A stretch of 46,124 nucleotides of DNA. Origin: an uncultured Alphaproteobacteria bacterium. GTDB taxonomy: Bacteria; Pseudomonadota; Alphaproteobacteria; RF32; CAG-239. Positions 1-8,745 of the stretch are shown here, one piece after another. Numbering within the stretch: the stretch's first letter is position 1; each line of letters starts with the position of its first letter. Position numbers and translations under genes: made by a program. The stretch spans positions 1-46,124 of the forward strand of contig CASFTO010000026.1 of NCBI GenBank assembly GCA_949297665.1, written 5' to 3'. Below the pieces are notes generated by a model. The model had not been told where the DNA came from, made no database searches, and was given only the letters and a program-made list of their open reading frames with translations.

Positions 1-371
1 AAGATAAGAGCAATAACCCCCACACGAATTCCGGCAAACGCATGAGCAACAATTTGGTTATCGGCAAGAGTATTCAAGATACCGGCAAGAGCCATAATAA
101 TCAAGAGTGACGGCAAAACAATCGCCAAAGTTGCCACCGCAGCACCCAAGACTTTTTGAATTTTATATCCCGTAAAAGTCGCCACGTTAACGGCAATAAC
201 CCCCGGAGTACATTGTCCGATTGAATAATAGTCAATAAGTTCATCTTCTGTAATATACTTTCTCTTCTCAATAAGCTCTTGTCGAAATAGCGGCATCATG
301 GCATAACCGCCCCCAAAAGTAAATAGACCTATTTTAAAGAACGAAACAAAAATTTTTCCGAGTTCTACCAT
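1..371 (-). CDS. Chromate transporter family protein, N-terminal part (cut by window edge)
   Basis: About 123 codons are visible, from an ATG at 371 with AGAAG a few bases upstream; the rest lies outside the window. Near residue 15 the protein reads FGGGYAMMPLF and near residue 48 QCTPGVIAVNVATFTGY, both hallmarks of the CHR domain, followed by hydrophobic helices. Family members are inner-membrane proteins that export chromate or exchange anions; half-size members work in pairs, and a partner cannot be seen here. Transcribed divergently from the transhydrogenase operon. Family assignment is firm; substrate is not. Confidence 0.85.
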   Translation of the reverse strand, partial: MVELGKIFVSFFKIGLFTFGGGYAMMPLFRQELIEKRKYITEDELIDYYSIGQCTPGVIAVNVATFTGYKIQKVLGAAVATLAIVLPSLLIIMALAGILNTLADNQIVAHAFAGIRVGVIALI

Positions 372-441
372 TGATATTCTTCTAACATTGTTTATATACC
401 GAACAGATAATACAAAAAATTCTTAAAATAAAGGTTTTTTT

Positions 442-1428
442 ATGATAATAAGTTCAATAAGAGAAAAAGACAACCACGAAACCCGTATATCTTTAACCCC
501 TTCAATTGTAAATAAATTAAAAAATGAAGGCCACACCATCATATTAGAAAAGAATTATGGACAAAGAGCCGGATACAAAGATGATGAATATCTTCAAGTT
601 GGAGCCATTATATCCAGATCGGTTGAAGAAATTTGCACCCAAAGCGACATACTGACACAAATCGCGCCGCCGGATTCACAACTACTAAGTCTACGCAATA
701 AGGAACAACTGATAATAGCAGATTTCAAAAAAGACTTAAGCTATAAACACTTACCAAACATAAGATACTTACATTTAGAAAAAATCCCACGTTCATCAGT
801 TGCACAAAGTATAGACATACAAAGCACTCAAGCCTCAATTCGGGGGTATGCCGGAGCTCTTCACTCCCTAGCAGCATCTTCGCGCATAGCCCCACAACTA
901 ATGACTGGTGCCGCCACCACAAAAGCCTGCACGGCGCTAATAATCGGAGCCAGTATAACAGGACTGCAAGCCGCAACAGTATTTAAGCGACAAGGATGTT
1001 TAGTAACCATATCAGACATCAATGAACAAGCCGAAGAGTTAGCAAAATCAATAGGTGTCAATTTCATAAAAACAGAGAAATCGGAAGAAATACGAAAAAC
1101 ATTAACTGACAAAAATTTTATACTAACTGCGGCATCATCTCCCACCGGAAACGCCCCTCAAATCATCGGACAAGAAGATTTAAGACATATCAGTTCGGGC
1201 ACAATTATTTACGACACAACCGAAAACAACATAGACATTAGCGAAAACAGTAAAAAAACAAAGGACTACAAATTTTACCGCAATTCAACAGCAGAACGTC
1301 TATTCTCCACAACAGCATCAATTTTATGGGCGAACAGTATCTATAATTTAATTAAACTCATCATCACTGAAGAAGATGAATATGACTTAAGCCTTCCATA
1401 TATTGCCCCGACAATAACCACCGCCTAA
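442..1428 (+). CDS. pntA: NAD(P) transhydrogenase subunit alpha part 1 (PntAA, NAD-binding domain I)
   Basis: Soluble NAD(H)-binding subunit of the proton-translocating transhydrogenase, which uses the proton gradient to reduce NADP+ with NADH. The 328-residue protein has the AlaDH/PNT fold: the N-terminal half opens with REKDNHETRISLTP, the PRSSVAQSIDIQSTQA stretch (about 112-127) replaces the family's PRxxRAQxMDxLSSQA, and the Rossmann loop GASITGLQAA lies near 173. AAGG precedes the ATG by 7 bases. It is shorter than the usual 370-380 residues and rather diverged, for example at the first PNT motif. First gene of a three-gene operon (20-bp gap to pntAB). The split alpha subunit is usual in Alphaproteobacteria. 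Confidence 0.88.
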   Translation: MIISSIREKDNHETRISLTPSIVNKLKNEGHTIILEKNYGQRAGYKDDEYLQVGAIISRSVEEICTQSDILTQIAPPDSQLLSLRNKEQLIIADFKKDLSYKHLPNIRYLHLEKIPRSSVAQSIDIQSTQASIRGYAGALHSLAASSRIAPQLMTGAATTKACTALIIGASITGLQAATVFKRQGCLVTISDINEQAEELAKSIGVNFIKTEKSEEIRKTLTDKNFILTAASSPTGNAPQIIGQEDLRHISSGTIIYDTTENNIDISENSKKTKDYKFYRNSTAERLFSTTASILWANSIYNLIKLIITEEDEYDLSLPYIAPTITTA

Positions 1429-1447
1429 TAAAAAGCAAGGAACAAAC

Positions 1448-1732
1448 ATGGAAATTTACTTAATAGACATATTAATACTATCAGGTTTTATTGGTTATTT
1501 TGCCATTTGGAACGTAACTCCCTTACTTCACTCGCCGCTTATGAGTGTAACCAACGCCATTTCTGGTATTGTTATTTTAGGAGCTTTACAAAGTCTAAAT
1601 CTGTCGAATAACCTTTTTACAACCATGTTACTGTTAACTGCCATATTTTTTGCCTCAATAAACATATTTGGCGGATTCCACATATCTGCAAGAATGTTAA
1701 AGATGTTTAAAAACAAGGACAAAAAACAATGA
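1448..1732 (+). CDS. pntAB: NAD(P) transhydrogenase subunit alpha part 2 (PntAB, membrane segment)
   Basis: A 94-residue membrane protein carrying the first part of the proton channel domain (dII). The motif NVTPLLHSPLMSVTNAISG (about residues 22-40) is nearly invariant in the family. Three to four hydrophobic helices fill the chain, which ends in a lysine-rich tail. AGCAAGGAAC upstream gives a clear ribosome site. Its TGA overlaps the ATG of pntB by four bases (ATGA), so the two are translationally coupled. Confidence 0.93.
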   Translation: MEIYLIDILILSGFIGYFAIWNVTPLLHSPLMSVTNAISGIVILGALQSLNLSNNLFTTMLLLTAIFFASINIFGGFHISARMLKMFKNKDKKQ

Positions 1733-3072
1733 TTAGCATCACAAACATTTTAATTTACAGTTTATTTATTTTATCCATCAGCAAAATGTCCGCAACACGC
1801 ACCGCTTATAAAGGCAATATATTAGCGATAATCGGAATGAGTGTAGCTTTAATTTTCGGATTAATAAGTATAAAACCTGAATACCAAATTTACGCTATAA
1901 CAACCATATTATTCGGCGGAATAACAGGAATAATCGGCTCGCAAAAAACCTCCATATCTCAATTACCGCAAATGGTTGCCTTATTAAACGGCTTTGGAGG
2001 TTTAGCATCTGGATTAATTGGAATAAGCGAATCCATAAACCTCACCCAACCAAATTTTTTACAAATATTTATCATTTTTACAGGTTGTTTAACTTTCAGC
2101 GGTTCAATTGCCGGTTTCTTTAAATTATCGGGTTTAATAAAAATAAGTGATACGGAAACTCTACATTCAACCAGCATCATCTTATTAATTTTAAGTATAA
2201 TTGGTAGTTTTTATGCTTATAACGGAGAAATTGAATATATTATAAGTTTCGCGCTACTATCCTCTTTACTTGGCTTCTGTTTTATTTTACCGATAGGCGG
2301 AGCGGATATGCCGATTATTATTTCCATCTTAAACGGCCTATCGGGATGGTGTACAACTTTAGTTGGTTTTAGCATAGAAAACAGTTTATTAATCATAATC
2401 GGCACACTAATAGGTACCAGCGGGAGCATTTTAACATATATAATGACCAAAGCCATGAATCGCCATTTATTAAAAGTCATTTTTGCCCCCCTAAATCAGC
2501 ACAAAGAAGATACATCGCAACATACCGAGCAAGACATTCATAAAGGCACGCCTCAAGATGCGGCATTTTTAATGGAAAATGCACATAAGGTAATTATCGT
2601 TCCCGGATTCGGTATGGCGGCTTCAGGTGCCCAACACGAACTTGGCAATATGGCAAACCTACTGATACAAAAATACAAAGTCGACGTAAAATTCGGCATA
2701 CATCCTGTTGCCGGAAGGATGCCCGGCCACATGAACGTATTACTGGCGGAAGCGGACATTCCCCCGGAAATAATCTATGGAATAAACGAAATCAACCCGG
2801 AATTCAAAACTGCGGATATTGTTTACATTATCGGCGCAAATGACACCACAAATCCACTGGCAAAAACAAAAAAAGACAGTACCATATATCAAATGCCGAT
2901 ACTGGAAGTAGAACAAGCGAAACGAATTTTATTTGTAAAACGTTCGCTTGCGCCCGGATATGCCGGATTAGACAATCCTTTATTTTACGAAGATAAGACA
3001 TTAATGCTATTAGGCGATGGTAAAGAAATCACCAAAGAAATCGTAACAAATTTAGAAAACGACAGCAAATAA
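1729..3072 (+). CDS. pntB: NAD(P) transhydrogenase subunit beta (PntB)
   Basis: 447 residues: about nine membrane helices (1-240) completing the proton channel, then the NADP(H)-binding domain III (about 265-447). Domain III shows VPGFGMAASGAQHE (the NADP dinucleotide loop), HPVAGRMPGHMNVLLAEA, IGANDTTNPLA and VKRSLAPGYAGLDNPLF, all family signatures. Start overlaps the pntAB stop. The complex supplies NADPH for biosynthesis and redox defence. Stop is followed after 1 bp by the convergent TetR gene. Confidence 0.95.
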   Translation: MISITNILIYSLFILSISKMSATRTAYKGNILAIIGMSVALIFGLISIKPEYQIYAITTILFGGITGIIGSQKTSISQLPQMVALLNGFGGLASGLIGISESINLTQPNFLQIFIIFTGCLTFSGSIAGFFKLSGLIKISDTETLHSTSIILLILSIIGSFYAYNGEIEYIISFALLSSLLGFCFILPIGGADMPIIISILNGLSGWCTTLVGFSIENSLLIIIGTLIGTSGSILTYIMTKAMNRHLLKVIFAPLNQHKEDTSQHTEQDIHKGTPQDAAFLMENAHKVIIVPGFGMAASGAQHELGNMANLLIQKYKVDVKFGIHPVAGRMPGHMNVLLAEADIPPEIIYGINEINPEFKTADIVYIIGANDTTNPLAKTKKDSTIYQMPILEVEQAKRILFVKRSLAPGYAGLDNPLFYEDKTLMLLGDGKEITKEIVTNLENDSK

Positions 3073-3073
3073 A

Positions 3074-3667
3074 CTATTTTTTAGCCAAATAGGACATTCC
3101 TGCCAAATATGTATTAAACAAGATTCGAACAACATATTTCTTTTCAAGAGCAACAAATTCTTTTTCAGACGTCAACAGTGAACTTAGTGCAAATAGTGTA
3201 ATAAACAAGACCTGAGAAGAAACAACTCTTTCTTTATACGGGATTTTAAGAAACAATTTTTTTAGATTTCGCTCTAAAAGTTGCACAATTTTAGCAACAC
3301 GCCGTAAATAAAACACATCAAACCCATCCAAAGAATTTTGAAAATGAGTATTATAAAGCGCAAACCAAAGATTTTTATTTTCCAAAACAAACTGCACAAA
3401 TTTATTCAGCAACTTATTAAGATTAAGATAAACATCGGAGCTCATCTCAGCAGAAATCAAAACCTGATACAACTCATCCAATGTCAGAGCATTCTCTTCC
3501 AAAAAGAGATTATCCATACTTTTAAACTGATTATAAATCGTCCCGACCGAATAGCCGGAATAATCTGCAAGTTTTCTGGCCGTTAAGAATTCAAATCCTT
3601 TATCAACCAAAAGTTCTCTGGCTTTTAAGATTAAATCGGCTCTGATTTCTTCTTTTGTTTTAGTCAT
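3074..3667 (-). CDS. TetR/AcrR family transcriptional regulator
   Basis: 197 residues with a TetR-type DNA-binding head: residues 5-50 hold ILKARELLVDKGFEFLTARKLADYSGYSVGTIYNQFKSMDN, where SVGTIYNQFKS is the recognition helix and the following conserved turn. The C-terminal ligand-binding half is all helical and matches no ligand class that I recognise. Convergent with pntB and divergent from mpl (143-bp gap), so control of mpl-ldcA or of itself is possible. No clear operator palindrome was seen in the gap. Confidence 0.85.
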   Translation of the reverse strand: MTKTKEEIRADLILKARELLVDKGFEFLTARKLADYSGYSVGTIYNQFKSMDNLFLEENALTLDELYQVLISAEMSSDVYLNLNKLLNKFVQFVLENKNLWFALYNTHFQNSLDGFDVFYLRRVAKIVQLLERNLKKLFLKIPYKERVVSSQVLFITLFALSSLLTSEKEFVALEKKYVVRILFNTYLAGMSYLAKK

Positions 3668-3810
3668 ATTACCAATCCGAATGAATTCTGTTTACTCAAA
3701 ACAAAGATAAAATATTTTATAACACTGTTCAAGTATTTTTTTATAAAAAAGTTAACCATTAAGAAGTAAGATACACATCACAAAAAAACAACAATATAAG
3801 GAAGCAAAAA

Positions 3811-5175
3811 ATGGCAAAAATAGGATTCTGTGCAATTTCGGGCAGTGGCATGAGCGCATTAGCTCAAATTTCCAAATATCAAGGAAACGACGTATACGGC
3901 TCTGACCGTAGCTTTGACCAAGGCAAAGATCAAAAGAACAAACAAGCCTTAGCAGAACTTGGTATAAAAATATATCCGCAAGACGGTTCAATGTTAGACA
4001 AAGACTTTTCCGTATTATATGCCTCAACTGCAGTAGAAGACACGATTCCCGATATAAAAAGAGCACATGAATTAAATATTCCGATAAAAAGGCGCTCGGA
4101 TTTATTGGCTGACATTTTTGCTTCTTACAAAAAAAGAATAGCCGTGGGCGGGACAAGCGGAAAATCAACCGTAACCGCAATGATAGGCTACATTTTAGAT
4201 AAAGTCGGCTTAAAACCGCTTGTTATAAACGGAGCTTTGTTGAAAAATTATGAAAATCAAAAAGGTATTCCGAATGTTATATTAAACCACGGTGATTACT
4301 GTGTTATAGAAGCAGACGAAAGCGATGGCTCCATAGAAAAATATACCCCGAGTGTATCTGTTATCAATAACATAACTCTAGACCACAAATCCATTGAAGA
4401 ATTACAAACCATTTTCAAAAATTTTGCCTCCAAAGCCGAACTCGGCGCTATAATAAATAAAGATTGCAACAACAGCAAAATCTTAGAAAAGGCCAATTCT
4501 AACATTTTAACTTTTAGCATCAAAGATTCGACAGCCGATTTCTACGCATCAAACATTACCCCGATAGCAGATGGCACAACTTACACTTATCAAAACCAAA
4601 CCTATAAATTAAATCTAATCGGAGCTTTCAACATTGCTAATGCGATGTGTGCCGCCGCATGCTGTTCTTTACTCGGCATTGACGGAAAAACTTCTTGTGA
4701 AATTTTACAAACATTTTTAGGCACCAAACGTCGTCTGGAAGTTCTTGGACAAGCCCGTCAAATAACCGTAATAGATGATTTCGCGCACAATCCGGACAAA
4801 GTAAATGCGTCAATATCCGCCTTAAAAAGTTACCCAGGTCGTTTAATTATCATGTTCCAGCCCCACGGTTTCTCTCCAATGCGTCTAATGGGAAAAGAGA
4901 TTATGGACAATTTTGCAAAACACCTGGATAAAGAAGACATACTGCTGATACCGGAAATTTTCTTTGCCGGAGGAACCGTAAAGAAAGACATTTCCTCCAA
5001 AGACTTGGTTGAACACGCCAAATCACAAAGTTTAAACGCCCTATATTTTGCAACCCGAGATGAACTAAAAGAACACATTCTGAAAATTGCCGAACCTAAC
5101 GACAGAATAGTTTTAATGGGAGCAAGAGATAATTCAATTACCACCATGGGTTATGAACTCTTGGAGAGATTATAA
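3811..5175 (+). CDS. mpl: Mur ligase family protein, likely UDP-MurNAc:tripeptide ligase Mpl
   Basis: 454-residue Mur ligase (MurC/Mpl branch). The N-terminal Rossmann domain begins GFCAISGSGMSALAQ; the ATP loop GTSGKST (114-120) is a variant of the usual GTHGKTT; EADESDGS (about 169) and DDFAHNPDKV (about 312) are the central and C-terminal ligase motifs. Mpl joins recycled L-Ala-D-Glu-meso-DAP to UDP-MurNAc. The case for Mpl over MurC is the next gene: an LD-carboxypeptidase overlapping by one base (TAATG), which makes the tripeptide substrate, and no dcw cluster around it. AAGGA precedes the ATG. The recycling role is inferred from context. Confidence 0.75.
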   Translation: MAKIGFCAISGSGMSALAQISKYQGNDVYGSDRSFDQGKDQKNKQALAELGIKIYPQDGSMLDKDFSVLYASTAVEDTIPDIKRAHELNIPIKRRSDLLADIFASYKKRIAVGGTSGKSTVTAMIGYILDKVGLKPLVINGALLKNYENQKGIPNVILNHGDYCVIEADESDGSIEKYTPSVSVINNITLDHKSIEELQTIFKNFASKAELGAIINKDCNNSKILEKANSNILTFSIKDSTADFYASNITPIADGTTYTYQNQTYKLNLIGAFNIANAMCAAACCSLLGIDGKTSCEILQTFLGTKRRLEVLGQARQITVIDDFAHNPDKVNASISALKSYPGRLIIMFQPHGFSPMRLMGKEIMDNFAKHLDKEDILLIPEIFFAGGTVKKDISSKDLVEHAKSQSLNALYFATRDELKEHILKIAEPNDRIVLMGARDNSITTMGYELLERL

Positions 5176-6065
5176 TGAGCATACTGCAAGAAGGAGACGT
5201 TGTTGGATTTGCAGCCACCTCATCAGGATTAGAAGGGCGCGATCCGACACCTGCAATCAATTACTTTGAAAAAGTATTGAATTTAAGAGTAAAATTGGCT
5301 CCCAATCTAAACAAAGCCTACCGCTACATGGCCGGCACGGATGAAGAACGTGCACAAGCACTCACACGGATGTACGAAGATAAAGAAATCAAAGCGATTT
5401 TCACCATACGCGGCGCCGGAGGTTCTTTTCGAATGCTTTCATTACTGGACTACAACATTATCAAGAAAAATTCCAAACCTCTTTTTGGTTTAAGTGATGT
5501 CAGCAGCGTCCAAAATGCCATACTGGCAAAAACAAACAACTCGTGCTATACCGGTTTTCTTCCATTATATAACATAAATCAAGACGGTATAAATAAAGAA
5601 ATGGCAGAGCATCTGAAAAAGACATTATTTTCGGACACTAATCATTTACAATCAGGAACATCTGTTATAGAAGGAGAAACCAAAGGAAAAATAATCGGAG
5701 GTTGTTTAAGTTCATTTTTATATTTAGCCGGAACACAATATCTCCCTGATTTTAAAGACAAAATACTCTTACTGGAAGACAAAGGCGAAAAAACATTTAA
5801 TGTGGATTTAAAATTCAGCCAAATAAAACAGTTAAAGAACTTCGATAAACTCAAAGGAATCATTCTGGGACAATTTACAAACTGCCCGGTTATCGATGAC
5901 TTTGACGGCACCATAGATGATTGTATAGATGATTTTGTAAAAGAGCTAAAAATACCGGTCATCAAAAATTTCGACTACGGACACATTCAAAACAGTCATC
6001 TTATCCCCTTAGGAATACCTATAAAAATGCGAGCCACCCAAAAAGAATGTACTCTTATATGGTAA
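5175..6065 (+). CDS. ldcA: LD-carboxypeptidase, peptidase family S66
   Basis: 296 residues of the S66 family, which trims the terminal D-Ala from murein tetrapeptides in the cytoplasm. The nucleophile motif GLSD lies at 105-108 (Ser107; family GxSD), the TIRGAGGS loop near 77, EDKGE near 200 (catalytic Glu) and YGHIQNSHLIPLG near 273 (catalytic His). It overlaps the mpl stop by one base, so the two form a coupled recycling unit: LdcA makes the tripeptide and Mpl reuses it. Its 3' end overlaps the convergent M50-like gene by 11 bp. Confidence 0.88.
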   Translation: MSILQEGDVVGFAATSSGLEGRDPTPAINYFEKVLNLRVKLAPNLNKAYRYMAGTDEERAQALTRMYEDKEIKAIFTIRGAGGSFRMLSLLDYNIIKKNSKPLFGLSDVSSVQNAILAKTNNSCYTGFLPLYNINQDGINKEMAEHLKKTLFSDTNHLQSGTSVIEGETKGKIIGGCLSSFLYLAGTQYLPDFKDKILLLEDKGEKTFNVDLKFSQIKQLKNFDKLKGIILGQFTNCPVIDDFDGTIDDCIDDFVKELKIPVIKNFDYGHIQNSHLIPLGIPIKMRATQKECTLIW

Positions 6066-6732
6066 AATAAGCCAAATACTCAGCAACATAATGAGTACTT
6101 AATTTATAAACCACCCAAAAATATCTTTGCACATTAAGCCATCCCCCATTATTAAACGCAAGAACAACTGAGCACATAAATAAATTAGCCCCGGGCAAAA
6201 ACAGCCAACAAAAGGGAAAACCGACTTCATGAAAATCCGGTTGTTCGCCATGTATTTGAACCAAAATACTTTCAACATGATATGCAAAGAAATAACCCAA
6301 AACACCATTAACCATTAACCCGTCCGGAATTTTTTCAGAAAAAAACGTAATTCCCAACATCATAAAGAATAAAAACAACGGAAAGAAATAAGGTGAAATA
6401 GTAATCAACCAATTTCCTTTACCTTTAAACCCCATCGCACCTCCGGACTCATCCATATTCAGATGAATATGTACCACTTTATGAAAGGTCAATAAAGCAA
6501 AAAACGTATGTGTCAACTCATGAGCCAAAATTTGCATAGAAACATTAGAACGAGCGGAAGCAACAATTTTAAGAGCCAAATATAAAAAAGCCCCTCCTAA
6601 AAAAGCAAAAAAGCGTAAATTTCCAAATTGTAAATAATCCAATGCCCGCACCAACGCCGGCAAAGAAGCAAACATAAAAAGAGCCACAGGCCATTTTAAC
6701 AATCCCAAAATAAAATCAAGCCATTTTGCCAT
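6055..6732 (-). CDS. M50-like integral membrane metallopeptidase
   Basis: 225 residues with several membrane helices and a zinc-protease motif HELTH at 71-75 inside a hydrophobic region, as in M50/M50B intramembrane proteases. A second clear metal-ligand motif (NPxG/DG type) was not recognised, so activity is uncertain. An alternative GTG start at 6747 would add five residues, but GGTGA sits 4 bases before the ATG at 6732, which I prefer. It is convergent with ldcA (11-bp overlap). Confidence 0.6.
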   Translation of the reverse strand: MAKWLDFILGLLKWPVALFMFASLPALVRALDYLQFGNLRFFAFLGGAFLYLALKIVASARSNVSMQILAHELTHTFFALLTFHKVVHIHLNMDESGGAMGFKGKGNWLITISPYFFPLFLFFMMLGITFFSEKIPDGLMVNGVLGYFFAYHVESILVQIHGEQPDFHEVGFPFCWLFLPGANLFMCSVVLAFNNGGWLNVQRYFWVVYKLSTHYVAEYLAYFTI

Positions 6733-6892
6733 AATTTCACCACTCACTTAAATCTGTCATAAACTAAAGATTTATACATATTTTTGCAACTTAAATTTAA
6801 CTACTCTGGAAATCCTCTCAAAAGATATTATATCAAGACAAAAATAAAAAGAAAAGCTCTCATTTATATTAACCTAAACGAAAGGAAAAGCT

Positions 6893-7249
6893 ATGGCTGA
6901 AACCAAAGAAAAGATAGAAGTTAAAGAATATTCCAACCACTGTTGCTGTGAATGTTGTCCTTGCAAAAAAATATTCATGCATATTGTAATGCTGCTATTG
7001 GCGTTCATCGCAGGAATAATGGTCGGAAACTGCCGTCCGTGCTATTATCCAAACAATACATACTATGCAATGCCCGCTCCCAAACATTTAAATAAAATAA
7101 AGAAACACAAATTGCACCGCGGGATGCACCAAGTGGAAGCCACCCCATCAGCAACACCCACTCAGCCCATGCAACAAGCCCCTTCTGTAGATTTTTATCC
7201 GGATTCTCAAATAGGCGGATTTCTTATTGAAGTTGACCAAAGCTATTAA
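6893..7249 (+). CDS. Small membrane protein with Cys-rich cytoplasmic head
   Basis: 118 residues, family not recognised. Residues 17-25 read HCCCECCPC, seven Cys in nine residues, followed by a KK pair, one membrane helix (about 29-45), then a second Cys pair in CRPCYYPN and a low-complexity Pro/Thr/Gln tail. The Cys clusters on both sides of the helix could bind metal, carry acyl groups or form disulfides; the sequence does not decide. AACGAAAGGAAAAG gives a good ribosome site and a strong terminator follows, so it is a single-gene unit. Confidence 0.65.
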   Translation: MAETKEKIEVKEYSNHCCCECCPCKKIFMHIVMLLLAFIAGIMVGNCRPCYYPNNTYYAMPAPKHLNKIKKHKLHRGMHQVEATPSATPTQPMQQAPSVDFYPDSQIGGFLIEVDQSY

Positions 7250-7253
7250 CCAC

Positions 7254-7277
7254 AAAAGGCAGGAAAACCTGCCTTTT
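7254..7277 (+). terminator. Rho-independent terminator after the Cys-rich gene
   Basis: Perfect stem AAAAGGCAGG / CCTGCCTTTT with an AAAA loop, beginning 5 bp after the stop codon at 7249. It ends the single-gene transcript before coaD. Confidence 0.85.
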
Positions 7278-7354
7278 AACTTGCTAAAACTAAAAAACGA
7301 TGCTATACGTCACATGCAAAAAAATTATTATCCACCTATAAAAAATCAATTATT

Positions 7355-8485
7355 ATGAAAAGAGCAATTTTTAGCGGGTCCTTTGATCCTTTCACACTGG
7401 GACACCTAAGTATCGTAGAAAAGGCTTTACTGAGCTTTGACGAGCTAATCATCAATGTTGGAAACAATCCAGAAAAGAAGACTCTCTTTGATACAAACAC
7501 ACGCTTAGAGATGATTCGCCAAACACTCCGCGAATACGGTATAGAACAGCGCGTTAAACTTATAGCGGACAACTGCCTCACAGCTGATTTAGCCCTAAAG
7601 GAAAACGTAAACACCCTAATTCGAGGAATACGTTTAGGTACCAACGATCCGGAAGCCGAACAAAATCTGGCCACCTTTAATCAATACTTAGGCACGATTC
7701 GTGGGCTTAACTTACAAACACACTTTTTTATGGAAGAAGATTCGTTTTTACGGACTATCTCTTCAACAAACGTAAAAAATCTATGTAAGTTACAGCAATA
7801 TATTGCCGTAGCAAAATGTGTTTCTCCTTATGTACATAAAAAGTTGATGGTAAAATACCTAGAGTCGCAATTTGCACATCTGGCAAAATATCAACATTTA
7901 ATGAACATAACGCGGACATACAAAAAACTTGCAAAAACTTACAATGCAAGAGCCTACCACAATCTTTCCCATATTGGTTACATGCTAAACATGTTGCAAA
8001 TATATATGAATTGCACGGAAGCAAGTTGGGATACCAATAAATATTCCGCCTTAATTCTAGCCATTTTTGCGCACGACTATATATGCAATCCGTTAGCAGA
8101 GAACAACAAGGAACAATCCGTAAAAACAATCTTGCAAGAAGGACAATACGATTTTGCCGTTCCACTGAACGTCGTCAAAAATTTAATTTTGGCCACCAAA
8201 CACGATTGCCCCGCAAGAAATGATGAAGAAGCATTAATCGCCGACTTAGACTTAAGTATTTTAGGAACATATGAAGAAGACACATGGCAACAATACAACC
8301 AAAATATCCGCAAGGAATACGGTCCTGTTTCCGAAGAAGACTATCTAAAAGAAAGAATAAAAACTTTAGAAAGTTTCATAACGCGTCCTCAAATATTTCA
8401 AACCGACTTTTTCCACAACATGTTTGAACAACAAGCACGAAAAAATCTCGGTCAAGAAAATGCCCGCCTAAAATCTTATCTCTAA
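7355..8485 (+). CDS. coaD: Phosphopantetheine adenylyltransferase fused to an HD-superfamily phosphohydrolase domain
   Basis: 376 residues, more than twice the usual 160 of CoaD. Residues 1-160 are CoaD-like: GSFDPFTLGH (8-17, with the T-x-G-H nucleotidyl-transfer motif), LIRGIRLG (88-95) and ISSTNVKNL (135-143). CoaD makes dephospho-CoA from ATP and phosphopantetheine. Residues about 168-376 match the predicted HD phosphohydrolase family COG4339: YHNLSHI (201-207), FAHDYI (238-243), DLDLSILG (297-304) and a distal Arg/Glu-rich helix. The tail domain's substrate is unknown; trimming of a nucleotide or CoA-type phosphoester would fit its place. No strong ribosome site precedes the ATG. Nothing interrupts the frame, so this is a true fusion in the sequence. 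Confidence 0.85.
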   Translation: MKRAIFSGSFDPFTLGHLSIVEKALLSFDELIINVGNNPEKKTLFDTNTRLEMIRQTLREYGIEQRVKLIADNCLTADLALKENVNTLIRGIRLGTNDPEAEQNLATFNQYLGTIRGLNLQTHFFMEEDSFLRTISSTNVKNLCKLQQYIAVAKCVSPYVHKKLMVKYLESQFAHLAKYQHLMNITRTYKKLAKTYNARAYHNLSHIGYMLNMLQIYMNCTEASWDTNKYSALILAIFAHDYICNPLAENNKEQSVKTILQEGQYDFAVPLNVVKNLILATKHDCPARNDEEALIADLDLSILGTYEEDTWQQYNQNIRKEYGPVSEEDYLKERIKTLESFITRPQIFQTDFFHNMFEQQARKNLGQENARLKSYL

Positions 8486-8494
8486 GCCATAAAA

Positions 8495-8530
8495 AAATAA
8501 AGTTACCATAATCGGTAACTTTATTTTTTT
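8495..8530 (+). terminator. Rho-independent terminator after coaD fusion
   Basis: Thirteen-bp stem AAATAAAGTTACC / GGTAACTTTATTT with a six-base loop, followed by a T run. Starts 10 bp after the coaD stop. Confidence 0.9.
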
Positions 8531-8569
8531 GCATAAGGAAATAAAATAAAACCATCTCGCAAAAAAACA

Positions 8570-8598
8570 TTGACAAAAACAAAGTTTTTTGCCATAGT
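8570..8598 (+). promoter_or_regulatory. Sigma70-type promoter for the GNAT leader RNA
   Basis: TTGACA at 8570-8575, a 17-bp spacer and CATAGT at 8593-8598. It lies about 180 bp before the GNAT start, so the transcript should carry a leader of about 170 nt. Confidence 0.65.
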
Positions 8599-8604
8599 AG
8601 CACG

Positions 8605-8745
8605 GAAAGTTAAATGCACATAAAGAAAAGATGAAAAGTTTAAAGAATATATCTCTGCGTCTGCGCAGATTAACATTGCGACGATGACTTATCAACGCCG
8701 AGATAAGTTAGTCGCAAGATTTGAGTTCTCTCAAATCTTTTTTTA
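8605..8745 (+). ncRNA. Candidate structured leader or small RNA with intrinsic terminator upstream of the GNAT gene
   Basis: Three hairpins in series. Hairpin 1: TCTGCG 8654-8659 with CGCAGA 8664-8669. Hairpin 2: TTGCGAC 8676-8682 with GTCGCAA 8711-8717, and inside it ACTTATC 8687-8693 with GATAAGT 8702-8708. Hairpin 3, a terminator: AAGATTTGAG 8716-8725 with CTCAAATCTT 8730-8739, then a T run. Hairpins 2 and 3 share the bases 8716-8717. The segment 8652-8660 can also pair over 9 bp (one G-U) with 8765-8773, which contains the AGAGG ribosome site of the GNAT gene. It matches no riboswitch class I can recall; either an attenuated leader or an sRNA is possible. Confidence 0.6.
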
